Part shown: positions 18,774 to 28,600 of the stretch, one piece after another
Position numbering within the stretch: the first letter of the stretch is position 1
Layout of the letters: each line of letters begins with the position of its first letter
Position numbers and translations under genes: made by a program
Notes under the pieces: model-generated
What the model was told of the DNA's origin: nothing
Database searches by the model: none
What the model saw: the letters and a program-made list of their open reading frames with translations, nothing else
Assembly: GCF_017355835.1 (NCBI RefSeq)
Contig: NZ_JAFEWF010000018.1
Span: 1-42,369, forward strand
DNA from: Desertivirga brevis
Lineage (GTDB): Bacteria; Bacteroidota; Bacteroidia; Sphingobacteriales; Sphingobacteriaceae
Direction of reading: 5' to 3'
DNA length: 42,369 nt

Positions 18774-18798
18774 AATAAGCTTTGGAGGCTTATTTTTT
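18774..18798 (+). terminator. Second terminator-like hairpin downstream of xyn10A
   Basis: AATAAGC at 18774-18780 pairs with GCTTATT at 18788-18794 around a 7-nt loop, and T residues follow to 18798. It may back up the first terminator. The stem is weak. Confidence 0.45.
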
Positions 18799-19192
18799 TA
18801 ATACTTCAAAAGTACCACTCCAACAGGTAGTCAACATGCACATATGTTAACGATAACTGTACGGATGTTAAACTTCATCCTAAGTATTATTGCTCCTGGT
18901 AACCGTATCACTCATACTTCCATTGGTAATTATCAAGCGGCTGTGTTTTTCGACATAATTCAACAGGTTCCATTACCTGAGGATACCAAAGGCTGTGCTC
19001 CCGTGCGGGGAATGCAACAACTCAGCGGTTATTTAGGCAAAGTGAGCCGGGGGATATAATTGGACATGTGATTGAACATTTATGATAGTCTTTGAAAACA
19101 TAAGGGCTATTCTGTAGGCCTCAGATGCTTTAGCTTTACCGCGAGTTTAAGACACTTCTGAATGTATGTTTTTAACACCGCGTTTTACTGTC

Positions 19193-19222
19193 TTTGAAGC
19201 AGCTCTTCCTAATCTGAGTTTG
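19193..19222 (+). promoter_or_regulatory. Possible promoter of the sugar symporter gene
   Basis: TTTG at 19193-19196, an 18-bp spacer and TGAGTTTG at 19215-19222 match the Bacteroidota TTTG / TAnnTTTG pattern with one change in the -7 box. The start would be about 70 nt before the ATG at 19299. Confidence 0.3.
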
Positions 19223-19298
19223 CTGCAATACTGATGATGCATCTCCTTTATCCAAATTGTAATTGTTTTTTTATTTAATAATATAACCCCGTTTTTTA

Positions 19299-20972
19299 AT
19301 GAATAGACTTGAAACGAAAGACTATGTAGTTTTTCTTGTTTACTTCCTTATTGTCTCTACTTACGGATTTTGGATCTACCGTCGTAAAAACACTGAAAGT
19401 TCAGGATCAAAAGATTATTTTTTGGCAGAGGGCTCCCTAACCTGGTGGGCAATCGGTTCCTCCTTGATTGCTTCAAATATTTCCGCAGAGCAGTTTGTGG
19501 GTATGAGCGGATCCGGCTTTAAGATGGGACTGGCGATTGCTACATACGAGCTTATGGCAGCGCTAACCCTTATTATTGTTGCCGTATTTTTTCTTCCATT
19601 GTATCTTAAGAATAAGATCTTCACCATGCCTCAGTTTTTGCACCAGCGGTACAATGGTACAGTTGCAATGATCATGGCTGTTTTCTGGCTGTTGTTATAT
19701 GTAGTTGTTAATCTTACTTCAATCCTTTACCTGGGTGCAATTGCTGTAAACAGCATCTCTGGAATTAACCTTAACGCATGTATGTACGCTATGGCAATAT
19801 TTGCCATTCTAATTACACTCGGCGGGATGAAGGTGATTGGATTTACAGATGTAATCCAGGTTTTCTTTTTGATTCTGGGTGGCTTAGCCACTACCTATCT
19901 TGCCCTTAATCTTGTTGCGGAACACTACGGTTCAGCAGGGGTATTGAATGGATTTAATTTCATGATCCAGAAAGCTCCTGAACATTTTGATATGATCCTT
20001 GAAAGAAGCAATCCTAATTTTATTGATCTTCCCGGCTTGTCTGTACTTGTTGGAGGTATGTGGATCGTTAACCTCAATTATTGGGGATGTAATCAATACA
20101 TCACACAAAGGGCATTGGGCGCGGATTTAAATACAGGAAGAGGCGGACTTTTATTCGCTGCTTTTCTTAAAATATTAATGCCGGTAATTGTTGTATTACC
20201 AGGTATTGCGGCGTATGTACTATGGCGGGAAAATGCGGGCTCTTTTCAAACCGATATGATCCACGATGGCGAAGTAAATCCTGACCGGGCGTATCCTGTA
20301 CTTCTTGCCTTGCTTCCGGCTGGTCTAAAAGGACTGTCCTTTGCAGCGCTGACTGCTGCCGTAGTGGCCTCCCTCGCAGGGAAAGCGAATTCTATTGCAA
20401 CCATTTTTACCCTGGACATATACAAGAAGGTGATCAACCCGGAAGCGAGTGAGGAAAAACTGGTTAACGTTGGTAAAATAACGGTAGTAGTTTCCATGAT
20501 TCTGGGTGTTCTGATAGCTCCGCATTTGGGGATCGATAAAAAAGGAGGTTTTCAGTACATACAAGAGTATACCGGCTTCGTTTCTCCCGGTATTTTTGCG
20601 ATGTTTATTCTGGGTTTCTTCTGGAAAAAAACTACGTCAAGCGCCGCTCTGTTTGCCACCATTGGTGGATTCCTCCTTTCATTATTGCTAAAGTTCTTAC
20701 CAGCTATGGTAGACTTATCTTTCCTGGCTCCAATCGGTTATGCAGTACCGGTAAATGGCGTATACGAAATTCCATTCCTGGACCGCATGGGGCTTGTATT
20801 TGTTTTTTGTATTCTGGGAATGTATGTCATCAGTATGATTGAAAACAGAGATAACGCTCGAAATATGGGTCTGGAGGTCGATACCCGAATGTTTAAAACT
20901 ACAACCAGTTTTGCTGTCGGATCATTATTGATCATTGGCATTCTGGCCGCTGTTTACACTGTTTTCTGGTAA
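19299..20972 (+). CDS. Sodium/sugar symporter, SSS family (vSGLT-like), probable pentose uptake
   Basis: A 557-residue polytopic inner-membrane protein with about 14 hydrophobic helices. It keeps the sugar and sodium site residues of the Vibrio galactose symporter vSGLT: the block ASNISAEQFVGMSGSGF (Asn60, Gln65), ATYELM (Tyr83, Glu84), NYWGCNQYITQRALGA (Tyr261) and FAAFLK (Lys291). It should couple inward sodium flow to uptake of a monosaccharide. With xylanases and xylosidases on both sides, xylose or arabinose is the likely substrate, but galactose or glucose cannot be excluded. It is on the same strand as the xus operon but separated by two terminator-like hairpins, and it is followed by its own hairpin. 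Confidence 0.93.
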   Translation: MNRLETKDYVVFLVYFLIVSTYGFWIYRRKNTESSGSKDYFLAEGSLTWWAIGSSLIASNISAEQFVGMSGSGFKMGLAIATYELMAALTLIIVAVFFLPLYLKNKIFTMPQFLHQRYNGTVAMIMAVFWLLLYVVVNLTSILYLGAIAVNSISGINLNACMYAMAIFAILITLGGMKVIGFTDVIQVFFLILGGLATTYLALNLVAEHYGSAGVLNGFNFMIQKAPEHFDMILERSNPNFIDLPGLSVLVGGMWIVNLNYWGCNQYITQRALGADLNTGRGGLLFAAFLKILMPVIVVLPGIAAYVLWRENAGSFQTDMIHDGEVNPDRAYPVLLALLPAGLKGLSFAALTAAVVASLAGKANSIATIFTLDIYKKVINPEASEEKLVNVGKITVVVSMILGVLIAPHLGIDKKGGFQYIQEYTGFVSPGIFAMFILGFFWKKTTSSAALFATIGGFLLSLLLKFLPAMVDLSFLAPIGYAVPVNGVYEIPFLDRMGLVFVFCILGMYVISMIENRDNARNMGLEVDTRMFKTTTSFAVGSLLIIGILAAVYTVFW

Positions 20973-21009
20973 ATAGTGAGTGCCCTTTAATTAGAAAAAT
21001 TATAAAGTA

Positions 21010-21050
21010 AATCCTGCTATTCACCTTTGGGAATGAATAACAGGATTTTT
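21010..21050 (+). terminator. Terminator after the symporter gene
   Basis: AATCCTGCTATTCA (21010-21023) pairs with TGAATAACAGGATT (21034-21047) with one C-A mismatch and a 10-nt loop; T residues run to 21050. It separates the symporter from the pyrophosphatase, possibly allowing some read-through. Confidence 0.75.
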
Positions 21051-21083
21051 AATCAATAAATTAACTAGAGAATTTTCGAAACT

Positions 21084-21629
21084 ATGGATAAAAAACAGAT
21101 TTGGGAAATTGTCTCTCCCGGAGATAATTTGCCAGCCTACGTTAACGCTATCATTGAGATCCCGAAAGGGTCAAAAGCTAAGTACGAAGTTGATAAGGAT
21201 TTTAGTCTCCTTCGGTTAGACAGAATCCTTTTTTCTTCAGTAATGTACCCTGCTAACTATGGATTTATTCCTCAGACGTACTGTGATGACAACGATCCCT
21301 TGGATATACTGGTATTATGTTCTGTCGATGTTTACCCTATGTCAATCATCGAAGCGAAGGTTGTAGGGGTAATGCATATGGTTGATAATGGCGAGCAGGA
21401 TGATAAAATTATTGCTGTTGCCAAAAATGACATGTCGGTTAACTATATAGAAGACCTTGAAGATCTGCCTCCCCATGCAATGAAAGAAATAGTGAGGTTC
21501 TTCAAGGATTACAAGGCATTGGAGAATAAAACGGTTAACGTTGAGCAGCTGAAAGGACGGGAATTTGCTTACCAGATAATCCGGGAAAGCATAGAGCTGT
21601 ACAAAGAAAAATTCTCTGCAACTGTCTAA
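21084..21629 (+). CDS. ppa: Soluble inorganic pyrophosphatase, family I
   Basis: A 181-residue cytoplasmic family I pyrophosphatase that hydrolyses pyrophosphate to two phosphates. It has the expected active-site blocks EIPKGSKAKYE (25-35), YPANYGFIPQT (55-65) and the metal-binding signature DDNDPLDILV (68-77, with Asp69, Asp71 and Asp74). Length is normal and no signal peptide is present. It lies 111 nt after the symporter, with a hairpin terminator in between, and converges on the GH43 gene. It looks like a housekeeping gene inside the locus; no direct role in xylan use is evident. Confidence 0.96.
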   Translation: MDKKQIWEIVSPGDNLPAYVNAIIEIPKGSKAKYEVDKDFSLLRLDRILFSSVMYPANYGFIPQTYCDDNDPLDILVLCSVDVYPMSIIEAKVVGVMHMVDNGEQDDKIIAVAKNDMSVNYIEDLEDLPPHAMKEIVRFFKDYKALENKTVNVEQLKGREFAYQIIRESIELYKEKFSATV

Positions 21630-21699
21630 AACTAGTTCTCCTGGATTAGCCTTTATTCTTGAGTCCCTATATGGGTGAGGATAAAGCAGAGTAAAAGAT

Positions 21700-21734
21700 A
21701 AAAAACCCCTGTTACCAATATGGTAACAGGGGTT
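21700..21734 (-). terminator. Terminator between ppa and the first GH43 gene
   Basis: A perfect 13-bp stem, AACCCCTGTTACC (21704-21716) with GGTAACAGGGGTT (21722-21734), has a 5-nt loop. On the minus strand it is followed by six T residues (21700-21705), so it ends the GH43 transcript just after its stop at 21757. It can also stop ppa transcription from the other side. Confidence 0.9.
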
Positions 21735-21756
21735 AACCTTAAAAACCAACCTAAAT

Positions 21757-23499
21757 TTAATTCTTTTTTGTTGCGTATAGCCCAATACAGGTACCCACAA
21801 ACCCTTGAGCTTTGCTCGTACTAAGGTTAGTGATGTCAGCATTGCTTACCAGCGCTATCCAGCTTTTACCATCTGTACTATAAAGCAGATCTGCCATACC
21901 TCCTCTTCCTTCCACCTTCAGTTTCAGTGGTGAATTAATCTCAGCACTGGTCAGGGCTTTGCTTACCAGTAATACTTTCTGATTCTCTACCCGGTAAACT
22001 ACTATGTTCTCTCTTCCATCGATGAATGTCTTGCCAAAAAGGAACTGGTATTTCTCGTTTTGAAATAGAACCAGCCCGGCAAAATCATTTTTAGACAGAG
22101 GGGTATACTCTAATTGTGTTTCTACAGAAAAATTAGTGTGTTGCTGTCTTCTCAGAACGGCCGATGGTGATAGTGATTCTTCTGTACTTATTGCTAAGGG
22201 TGTAATAGCAAGTTTTCCATTTTCTAATTTATAGAAAGTTTGTTTTGGCGTCCGTATAAAGATCCATGAATGGTCAAGTTTATCTTTCTCAAAGTTTTCG
22301 TCGAAAATAAAGTTACCTGTCAGATGTTGTGACCCAGGCATAAGACCATTTTTAGCCACAACTGTTGGTACAGACAAACCTTTTTTCAAAATAATAGGAA
22401 AGTCGTTCTCCCAGGTAACGGGCAATAAGAATGTTTCTCTTCCGGTATTGAATGCATCGTTGTTATAGGGGCGGGTTCCCAGGAATACGGCCCACCAGTC
22501 ACCCTCCGGAGTTTGTATCATATCTGCGTGCCCCGCTGCAGCTACTATATTTTCCCTGTTAGCTGGCAGATCTCTTTGTGTTAAAATAGGATTTGTTGGG
22601 GCTGCCTCGTAAGGACCCCACGGACTTCTGCTTCGGAAAATTACCTCTGAGTGATACCAGCCTGTTCCCCCTTCTGCACACATTAAATAGTAATAGCCAT
22701 TTATTTTATACAAATGCGGACCTTCAATCCAGATCGGACGCTCTGCAGGATTCGCTCCTCCCCTTATTATTTCCTTGCTCTTTCCTATAGTCTTGCCTGT
22801 TGCTACATTGAATTCATGAATACGAATGGTACGCTGTCCATCCCAGTCAGGTCCATTTTCAGGGGCGTCATTGTGTACGATGTATGCCTTTCCGTCATCA
22901 TCAAAGTGAAATGAGGGGTCAATGTTCGCTACCTCGGGCAGTAAGATTGGATCGCTCCATCCCTTCTCAGGGTCTTTTGTTGTTACATAAAAGTTGCCTA
23001 TTCCAAATACATCTGTTGTAATCATATAAAAGGTATCATTTGCTTCATTATATGAAATAGCTGGCGCAAATATCCCTGAAGAGATACCGTGTTTATCATG
23101 AAGGTTCAATTGTGAAGGCCTGTCCAGAACGTGGCCTATTTGTTTCCAGTTCACCAGGTCTTTACTTGTGAAAATAGGTACTCCAGGGAAGTAACCAAAC
23201 GAAGAGTTAACCAGGTAGTAAGTGTCGCCTTTGCGGCAGATAGAGGGGTCGGGGTAATACCCTGCCACAATAGGATTGAAGAATTGATTCTTCGGGTCAA
23301 TGCTTGTTTTGAAACGCTCGTCTTTGCCTTCGTACTTGAAATACTCAAATTCAGCAACGCCTGTTTTTTTCGGTCCGCTGACGGGGGGCGCCGTAGCCTC
23401 CTCCTTTTGTTCTTTCTTTTTGCAACTTCCGAGGATGGTCAGGCTAATCGCAAGCAAAGCAATTAAGCTAATTTTAGGAGAAATAGAAGTATTCATCAT
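21757..23499 (-). CDS. GH43 beta-xylosidase/alpha-L-arabinofuranosidase, lipoprotein (copy A)
   Basis: A 580-residue GH43 enzyme. The lipobox LGSC (Cys26) is followed by lysines and then a linker, so it is membrane-anchored. The five-bladed propeller has the catalytic base Asp84 in GYYPDPS, the pKa-tuning Asp194 in NIDPSFHFD and the general acid Glu259 in IWIEGPHLY. The C-terminal half (about 385-580) is a concanavalin-like sandwich of the GH43_C2 type. It should remove xylose or arabinose from arabinoxylan oligomers; the two activities cannot be separated from sequence. It lies 340 nt after susD on the minus strand, beyond a terminator hairpin, so it may have its own promoter. It is a close paralogue of the gene at 33344-35038, which has a different signal peptide. 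The second Met (23496) is an equally possible start. Confidence 0.94.
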   Translation of the reverse strand: MMNTSISPKISLIALLAISLTILGSCKKKEQKEEATAPPVSGPKKTGVAEFEYFKYEGKDERFKTSIDPKNQFFNPIVAGYYPDPSICRKGDTYYLVNSSFGYFPGVPIFTSKDLVNWKQIGHVLDRPSQLNLHDKHGISSGIFAPAISYNEANDTFYMITTDVFGIGNFYVTTKDPEKGWSDPILLPEVANIDPSFHFDDDGKAYIVHNDAPENGPDWDGQRTIRIHEFNVATGKTIGKSKEIIRGGANPAERPIWIEGPHLYKINGYYYLMCAEGGTGWYHSEVIFRSRSPWGPYEAAPTNPILTQRDLPANRENIVAAAGHADMIQTPEGDWWAVFLGTRPYNNDAFNTGRETFLLPVTWENDFPIILKKGLSVPTVVAKNGLMPGSQHLTGNFIFDENFEKDKLDHSWIFIRTPKQTFYKLENGKLAITPLAISTEESLSPSAVLRRQQHTNFSVETQLEYTPLSKNDFAGLVLFQNEKYQFLFGKTFIDGRENIVVYRVENQKVLLVSKALTSAEINSPLKLKVEGRGGMADLLYSTDGKSWIALVSNADITNLSTSKAQGFVGTCIGLYATKKN

Positions 23500-23839
23500 T
23501 CTTATAGTTTATAACGCTAGTTTCAGAAGCCCGGGCAGGAAATGTCTCAGCCCTATCAGCTCTTTAAGTTTTCCCTTGACTCTGCGTGGCCGCTGAGTCC
23601 GGAAAATATCATTCCGCTAAGTACAGGAATACCGCTCAATTTGCTTAGGAGTATTCTTCAAAATGATCTTCCTAATGTTAAAATTTAAAGCTTTTTGTGC
23701 GATTTAGGACCTGTAATTACGTTTTTCCTTTAATGACCACAGGGATAGTTCATTATTTCTGAAGATCTTTTGCTGATCTGTATAAAAAAAGGCTAGCCCT
23801 TATTTCAAGAGCCAGCCTTAGGGTAGGTATTATTAAAAT
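23500..23839. other. Gap between the minus-strand susD and GH43 copy A
   Basis: This 340-base gap has the susD terminator (23784-23819) at one end. On the minus strand it has a TTAACATTAG half-site (23672-23681) about 175 nt before the GH43 start, with only a weak second copy 21 bp away and no good -7 box. No gene is seen. Confidence 0.5.
23784..23819 (-). terminator. Terminator of the minus-strand susC-susD unit
   Basis: On the minus strand AAGGCTGGCTCT (23819-23808) pairs with AGGGCTAGCCTT (23800-23789), 12 bp with two G-U pairs and a 7-nt loop, followed by T residues (to 23784). It begins 20 nt after the susD stop codon. Confidence 0.85.
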
Positions 23840-25672
23840 TTAATATCCCGGATTTTGGATCAGATTATTATTCCGGTCAATTGCACTCTGCGGTATAGGA
23901 AGGAGATACATTTTGTTTTGAAACACATGCGGGTGATTCAATCCAACCTTCTCATATTTCCAAACGCCGCTATTATCGTTTGGTGATGTGTTCGTGATCT
24001 TCATCCCGTGCAGGTCCTTATTGAGTACATCCTCTGCTATTTTCCATCTGATGATATCATAGAATCGCTTGTTTTCGAAACAGAGTTCTACCCGGCGTTC
24101 TCTTCTTATCACCTCCCTCATCTGCTCCTTGGTAAGTACCTGACCTCCGTAAGTTTCCTCCAGGGTAGGAACATTAGAACGTCGGCGTATTTTGTTTATA
24201 GCAGCGTAAATACTTGCATCAGGATGATTTATTGCTTCATTCTGAGCCTCTGCATAGTTAAGCAGAACTTCCGCATAGCGGAAGAAGACATAATTTAGCC
24301 CGCTGATCCACCAGGTTCCCGGATTCGCATCAGGATTCAGTCTCTTTTTAAAGTAATATCCTGTATTGGTTGGATCTGCAGTAGCAAAATCAATTTCGTT
24401 TGGAGAGGGATTTACCTTGTCAATCCTTGTGTAAATGATATCAGTTGTAGGCATCCAGTTCATCTTGTATGGAGCTCCATCATACACGATGAAATCGTAA
24501 AAACGTTTATCGCGGTTAACATATGGATTTTGAGGGTTATAGCCGGAGCCAGCTTCGTTTATGCCCTTTCCATTTGCCATTCCAAACTGATCCACAAGTT
24601 CCTGGGTAGGACAATAGTTCCCCCAGGAACGGTACTGGCCTAATACAAATGTCGGGCCTCCGTAAACCTCAAGATTATTCCCAAGGTTATTTGTAGTCGC
24701 TGTGACGTGCTGCCTGTCAAATATAACCTCCTTGTTGTATTCGTTCTGCTCTGTCCAGAAGGTCGAGAGATCTGGGAAAAGATCATATGTTCCTTCATAA
24801 GTTTCAATGAACTTTCTATTGGTGGCGGCAGCGCGTACCCACCTCTGAATATCATAGTCTCCGTAGCCTACAAGTTTTTTCTGAGCATCGGATGCTCCGG
24901 TCCCCTGCGCGGCAGCAGGCGTACTGGTGTTAAAGGCCGGACTTGCTGCAAATAATTCTATCCATCCTTTTAAAGCTAATGCAGCTCCAAGTGTAGCCCT
25001 TCCGGCGTCCTGCTGATCTCTTGTGTGTTTGACTGCCAGTTTGTTGTTTGTCACAATCGAATCTAACTGTCCCGTTATAAAATCTACTGTTTCTGCAAAT
25101 GTTGCACGCGGCCTGTTGATCTCTTCTTCACTATCGGTCTGTCGACTTTGAGTGTTGGTAATGATAGGAACTCCTCCAAAGTGCTTAAGAAGATAGCTAT
25201 AAGTGAAAGCTCTCAGGAAACGAGCCTCATCAATTCTCTTTTGGTACCATTCTTCAGAAAAGTTGGCTTTGTTCTCATTTAATTTCTGAATGAAAAGATT
25301 CGCTTTCCTAATCCTTTCATAAGCCCGCTGCCAGTTGGCGTAAGTGTCAGAATTCCAGTCGAAGGCATTATAATTCATTGCATTGCTGGTAGGGGTTACA
25401 CTTCCTGATCTCCAGCCCCACCAAGGCCAGTACGGCCCCGCGTCATTATCGTCGGTATAGTTATCCAGCTGATCAGGAGTGTTATTGATCCTGAAAAGAT
25501 TGCCATACATATCATTTAAAAATATATCGGCATTGTTCTCTGTCTGCCAAAGGCTCAAATCATCCAGATTGGTTTTCGATTCGTTTTCCAGAAAATCCTT
25601 TTTGCAAGAAAATATAGCGGTTATAGAGAAGGCCAGCACTGCAAGCCTTAAAATACTTTTTATGTTGTTCAT
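23840..25672 (-). CDS. SusD/RagB-like surface glycan-binding lipoprotein (third pair)
   Basis: A 610-residue SusD-family lipoprotein. The open frame can start at 25696, inside the end of susC, but the Met at 25672 opens a proper lipoprotein signal (lipobox IFSC, Cys23) and leaves a 10-nt gap, so it is preferred. Family features are KKDFLENESKTNLDD at the mature N-terminus, EARFLRAFTYSYLLKHFGG in the helical core, and INKIRRRSNVP, RRERRVELCFENKRFYDIIR and the final LIQNPGY at the C-terminus. It should cap the SusC encoded just upstream. The glycan may be a different xylan fraction from that taken by the xus complex, or a side-chain product; this cannot be read from sequence. Confidence 0.94.
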   Translation of the reverse strand: MNNIKSILRLAVLAFSITAIFSCKKDFLENESKTNLDDLSLWQTENNADIFLNDMYGNLFRINNTPDQLDNYTDDNDAGPYWPWWGWRSGSVTPTSNAMNYNAFDWNSDTYANWQRAYERIRKANLFIQKLNENKANFSEEWYQKRIDEARFLRAFTYSYLLKHFGGVPIITNTQSRQTDSEEEINRPRATFAETVDFITGQLDSIVTNNKLAVKHTRDQQDAGRATLGAALALKGWIELFAASPAFNTSTPAAAQGTGASDAQKKLVGYGDYDIQRWVRAAATNRKFIETYEGTYDLFPDLSTFWTEQNEYNKEVIFDRQHVTATTNNLGNNLEVYGGPTFVLGQYRSWGNYCPTQELVDQFGMANGKGINEAGSGYNPQNPYVNRDKRFYDFIVYDGAPYKMNWMPTTDIIYTRIDKVNPSPNEIDFATADPTNTGYYFKKRLNPDANPGTWWISGLNYVFFRYAEVLLNYAEAQNEAINHPDASIYAAINKIRRRSNVPTLEETYGGQVLTKEQMREVIRRERRVELCFENKRFYDIIRWKIAEDVLNKDLHGMKITNTSPNDNSGVWKYEKVGLNHPHVFQNKMYLLPIPQSAIDRNNNLIQNPGY

Positions 25673-25682
25673 TCTTATCGTC

Positions 25683-28600
25683 TTAGAAATTAACATTTAG
25701 TCCCAGGGTATACATTTTTTGATTCGGGTAGAAATACGTTCCGCTAGTATTGACTGCAGCCTCTTCAGGGTCCATATACTTCAGTTTGCTGAAAGTGAGT
25801 ACATTCTGGCCCGAAACATAAATCCTTGCAGTTTTCATTCCTGCTTTTTTTGAAATAGAACCCGGCAGGGTGTATCCAACCACTAAATTTTTCAGTCTCA
25901 GGTAACTTGTATTCATCATATAGAAATCAGAATATTGAGAGTTATTAAGAGTAGGGGCGGAGGTTACCCTTGGGTATTTAGCGTCCTGTCTCTCCGGAGT
26001 CCAGTAATTGTTATAGTATTCGTAGCTCAGGTTACTTGCATTATTAGCGAACGGAACAGTCTGGAAGTTGGAAACATTCAGACTTAACCTCGCTGCTCCC
26101 TGAAAGAATAAACTCACATCCAGTCCCTTCCATGCAAACGTTGGCGTAAAGCCATAAGTGATTTGAGGGTAGGTTGGATATCCAACTACCGTCTGGTCTT
26201 CCGGGTCAATCTGTCCGTCCCCGTTCAGATCTGCATACCTGATGTCCCCAGGACGAAGTTCGGCGTTAAATTGATTTACCATGTATCCGTCGGCTGCATT
26301 GATAAGTCCATCCTTATTTACATCATCATCAGTACTGAACAGGCCAAGAGATTTATACCCGAATGGAGTGTTAAGTGGGCGGCCTGTCTGTCTCCTGTTT
26401 GGATTATTGTATGTGGAGGCATTTTCAAAAGTCTGAACCAGCTTGTTTCTTGCGTAGCTGAAGTTTCCGGTAAGTCCGGCCTGCATTCCATTTTTGAACC
26501 GTCTGGTGGAGCCGACTGAAAATTCTACACCGCGGTTTTTCATTATACCAGCGTTTTCAAGAGGTAGACTAATCCCGTATTCAAGTGGCACGGTAACAGT
26601 CGGGGGAATTAGCATATTTTTTCTCTGTTCGGCAAAGTAATCGAACTCGAAGTTCAGCAGCCCCTGGCGTAGTGACAGGTCAAAGCCGATATCAGTTTTT
26701 TCTGCTATTTCCCAGGTGATGTTTGGATTAGCTTCTACCGGAACATAGGCACCCTGAACTATATTGGAAGCTCCGAAAACATAAGCGTTCGATCCTAATG
26801 TATATCCGTTTAGCCATTGGTACAATGCCAGGTTGCCGTTCTGGTACGGAAGGTTTCCTGACCTGCCCCATGAACCCCTTAGTTTTAAATTTTCAATAAA
26901 ACCGAAGCGCTCTTTGAAGAACGTTTCCTCAGATATTCTCCATCCCGCTGACACCGCAGGAAAGAACCCGAATCTTTTTCCGGGACCGAAAGCATAATGC
27001 CCATCCTGCCTTCCGGAAGCTTCCAGCAGATATTTTCCATCATAATTGTATCCTAATCTGAAAACATAACCAATCTGACTTCCTGTCCCCGATCCTCCTC
27101 CGTTATCAAAATCTTCCTTGGTGGCACTCCCCAGATCAAGCTCGTCAACCGAGATCGCAAAGTTGTTCCGGGCGGCATTGAAATAGTTATTGGTGTTTCT
27201 GCGGCTTTCTGCAACAAAGAGTCCCGATACTCCGTGTTTTCCAAAAGTCCTGTTATAATTCACTATTCCCTGATAGGTGAAATTCTCATTTTGGGAGTAG
27301 GCCTGGTATAAGGTTGTCCGTGGTCCCCCGGCAATAGCTTTCGTAAATGTATAAGGGGTGGTGGTGGTGTTTATATCATAAAAGGTTATGGGAAGGTGCC
27401 AGTTCTTATTGGTCGACTGTGTGGGATCAAAGCTGAAGGTTCCTTTAACACTCAGTCCCTTAATAAAGCTCAGTTGTTGTTCAACCGCAATTGAAGTTAA
27501 AAGAGTATTCCTTCTTGTGTTTGCGTATCCTCCGTTAACTAATCCAAGTGGAGAAATTCCTGTTACCGCTCCTGGCAAACCGTTAGAATATCTGATAGCT
27601 CCTGTTGGTTGCATCTTTACCGATGCCCAAATAACATTTCCAATATATTCATTTGTGCTGGAGGTTCGTTCTATTGAACCATTCAGGGAAGCGGTGATCT
27701 TAGTGGTTGAGGTAGCATTTACATCTGTCTTTAAACTGTAGGTATACCTTTTATAGCCTACATTGCCGAACATTCCTCCCTGATCATAGAAGCCCAGGCC
27801 CGTGAAGTATTTGACCTTGTCTGTTCCCCCGTTAAGCTGGAAGTTGTAATTCTGAAGAGGAACGTGCAGATCCACAACATCTCTGAAAAAGTTGCTGTTC
27901 GGGTACTTATCAGGGTCAGCAGCATGCAGTTCGTCATAGTTGTTAATTAAATCCTCAGCATAGGGAAGAGTGGTTGCACCCGAGTTCAGGGCAGCTTCGT
28001 TCCTGATCTTCATATACTCTGTAGCATTGACCATATCCGGGTAAACGGTAGGAGTCTGGGTCCCGTAATAGGCATTGAGAGATATTGTGGGTGCTCCGCT
28101 CACACCTGATTTGGTTGTTATTAGCAGTACCCCGTTAGCTCCTCCCATCCCGTATGGTGCTACAGCAGCTGCGTCTTTCAATACACTGATTGATTCAATG
28201 GTATTTGGATCTACCTGGTTTATATTGTCCCTTATTATACCATCCACAACAATCAGTGGATTAGTATTTCCGGTAGATGCTACTCCACGTATATAGATAC
28301 TTGGATTATCCTGGCCAGGCTGGCCTCCGTTACCCCGCATGCTCACACCGGAAACTCTTCCCGCTATCGAACCTGAAATATTGGGGGTAGGAGATTTAGC
28401 GGCTTCGGCACCTTTAACTTGCGAAACGGCAGCGGTGGAAGAAGTTTTCCTTTGGGTACCGTAGGCTACTACTACTACATCGCTAAGCACACTGTTCTCA
28501 GCCGAAAGGTTTATTCTAAAGGTCGTTTTCCCGCCAACAGGTACCTCCCTGGTGGTGTAGCCAATAAAGCTGAAAACTAAAACTGCATTGTTATCAGGTA

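Larger units (their letters stand above)
18544..19298. other. Intergenic region between xyn10A and the symporter
   Basis: This 755-base gap holds the operon terminator (18564-18600), a 9-bp perfect hairpin at 18700-18721 (CTCATCCCT/AGGGATGAG) without a U tract, a second terminator-like hairpin (18774-18798) and a weak promoter for the symporter (19193-19222). A 71-codon open frame at 18844-19059 has no recognisable features. GTTAA occurs at 18846 and 18867, 21 bp apart, but no -7 box follows. Confidence 0.55.

Noticed and set aside
18846..18872. GTTAA pair 21 bp apart upstream of the symporter
   Set aside because: The two copies agree only over GTTAA, no -7 box lies near 36 bp downstream, and the gene is over 400 bp away; not counted as an operator.
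18844..19059. A 71-codon plus-strand open frame between xyn10A and the symporter
   Set aside because: No similarity, signal or membrane pattern that I can recognise; short and in an AT-rich gap. Not listed as a gene.
21342..21842. A 166-codon minus-strand open frame
   Set aside because: It overlaps ppa antisense, the terminator and the end of GH43 copy A; both real genes are intact and the translation has no family features.
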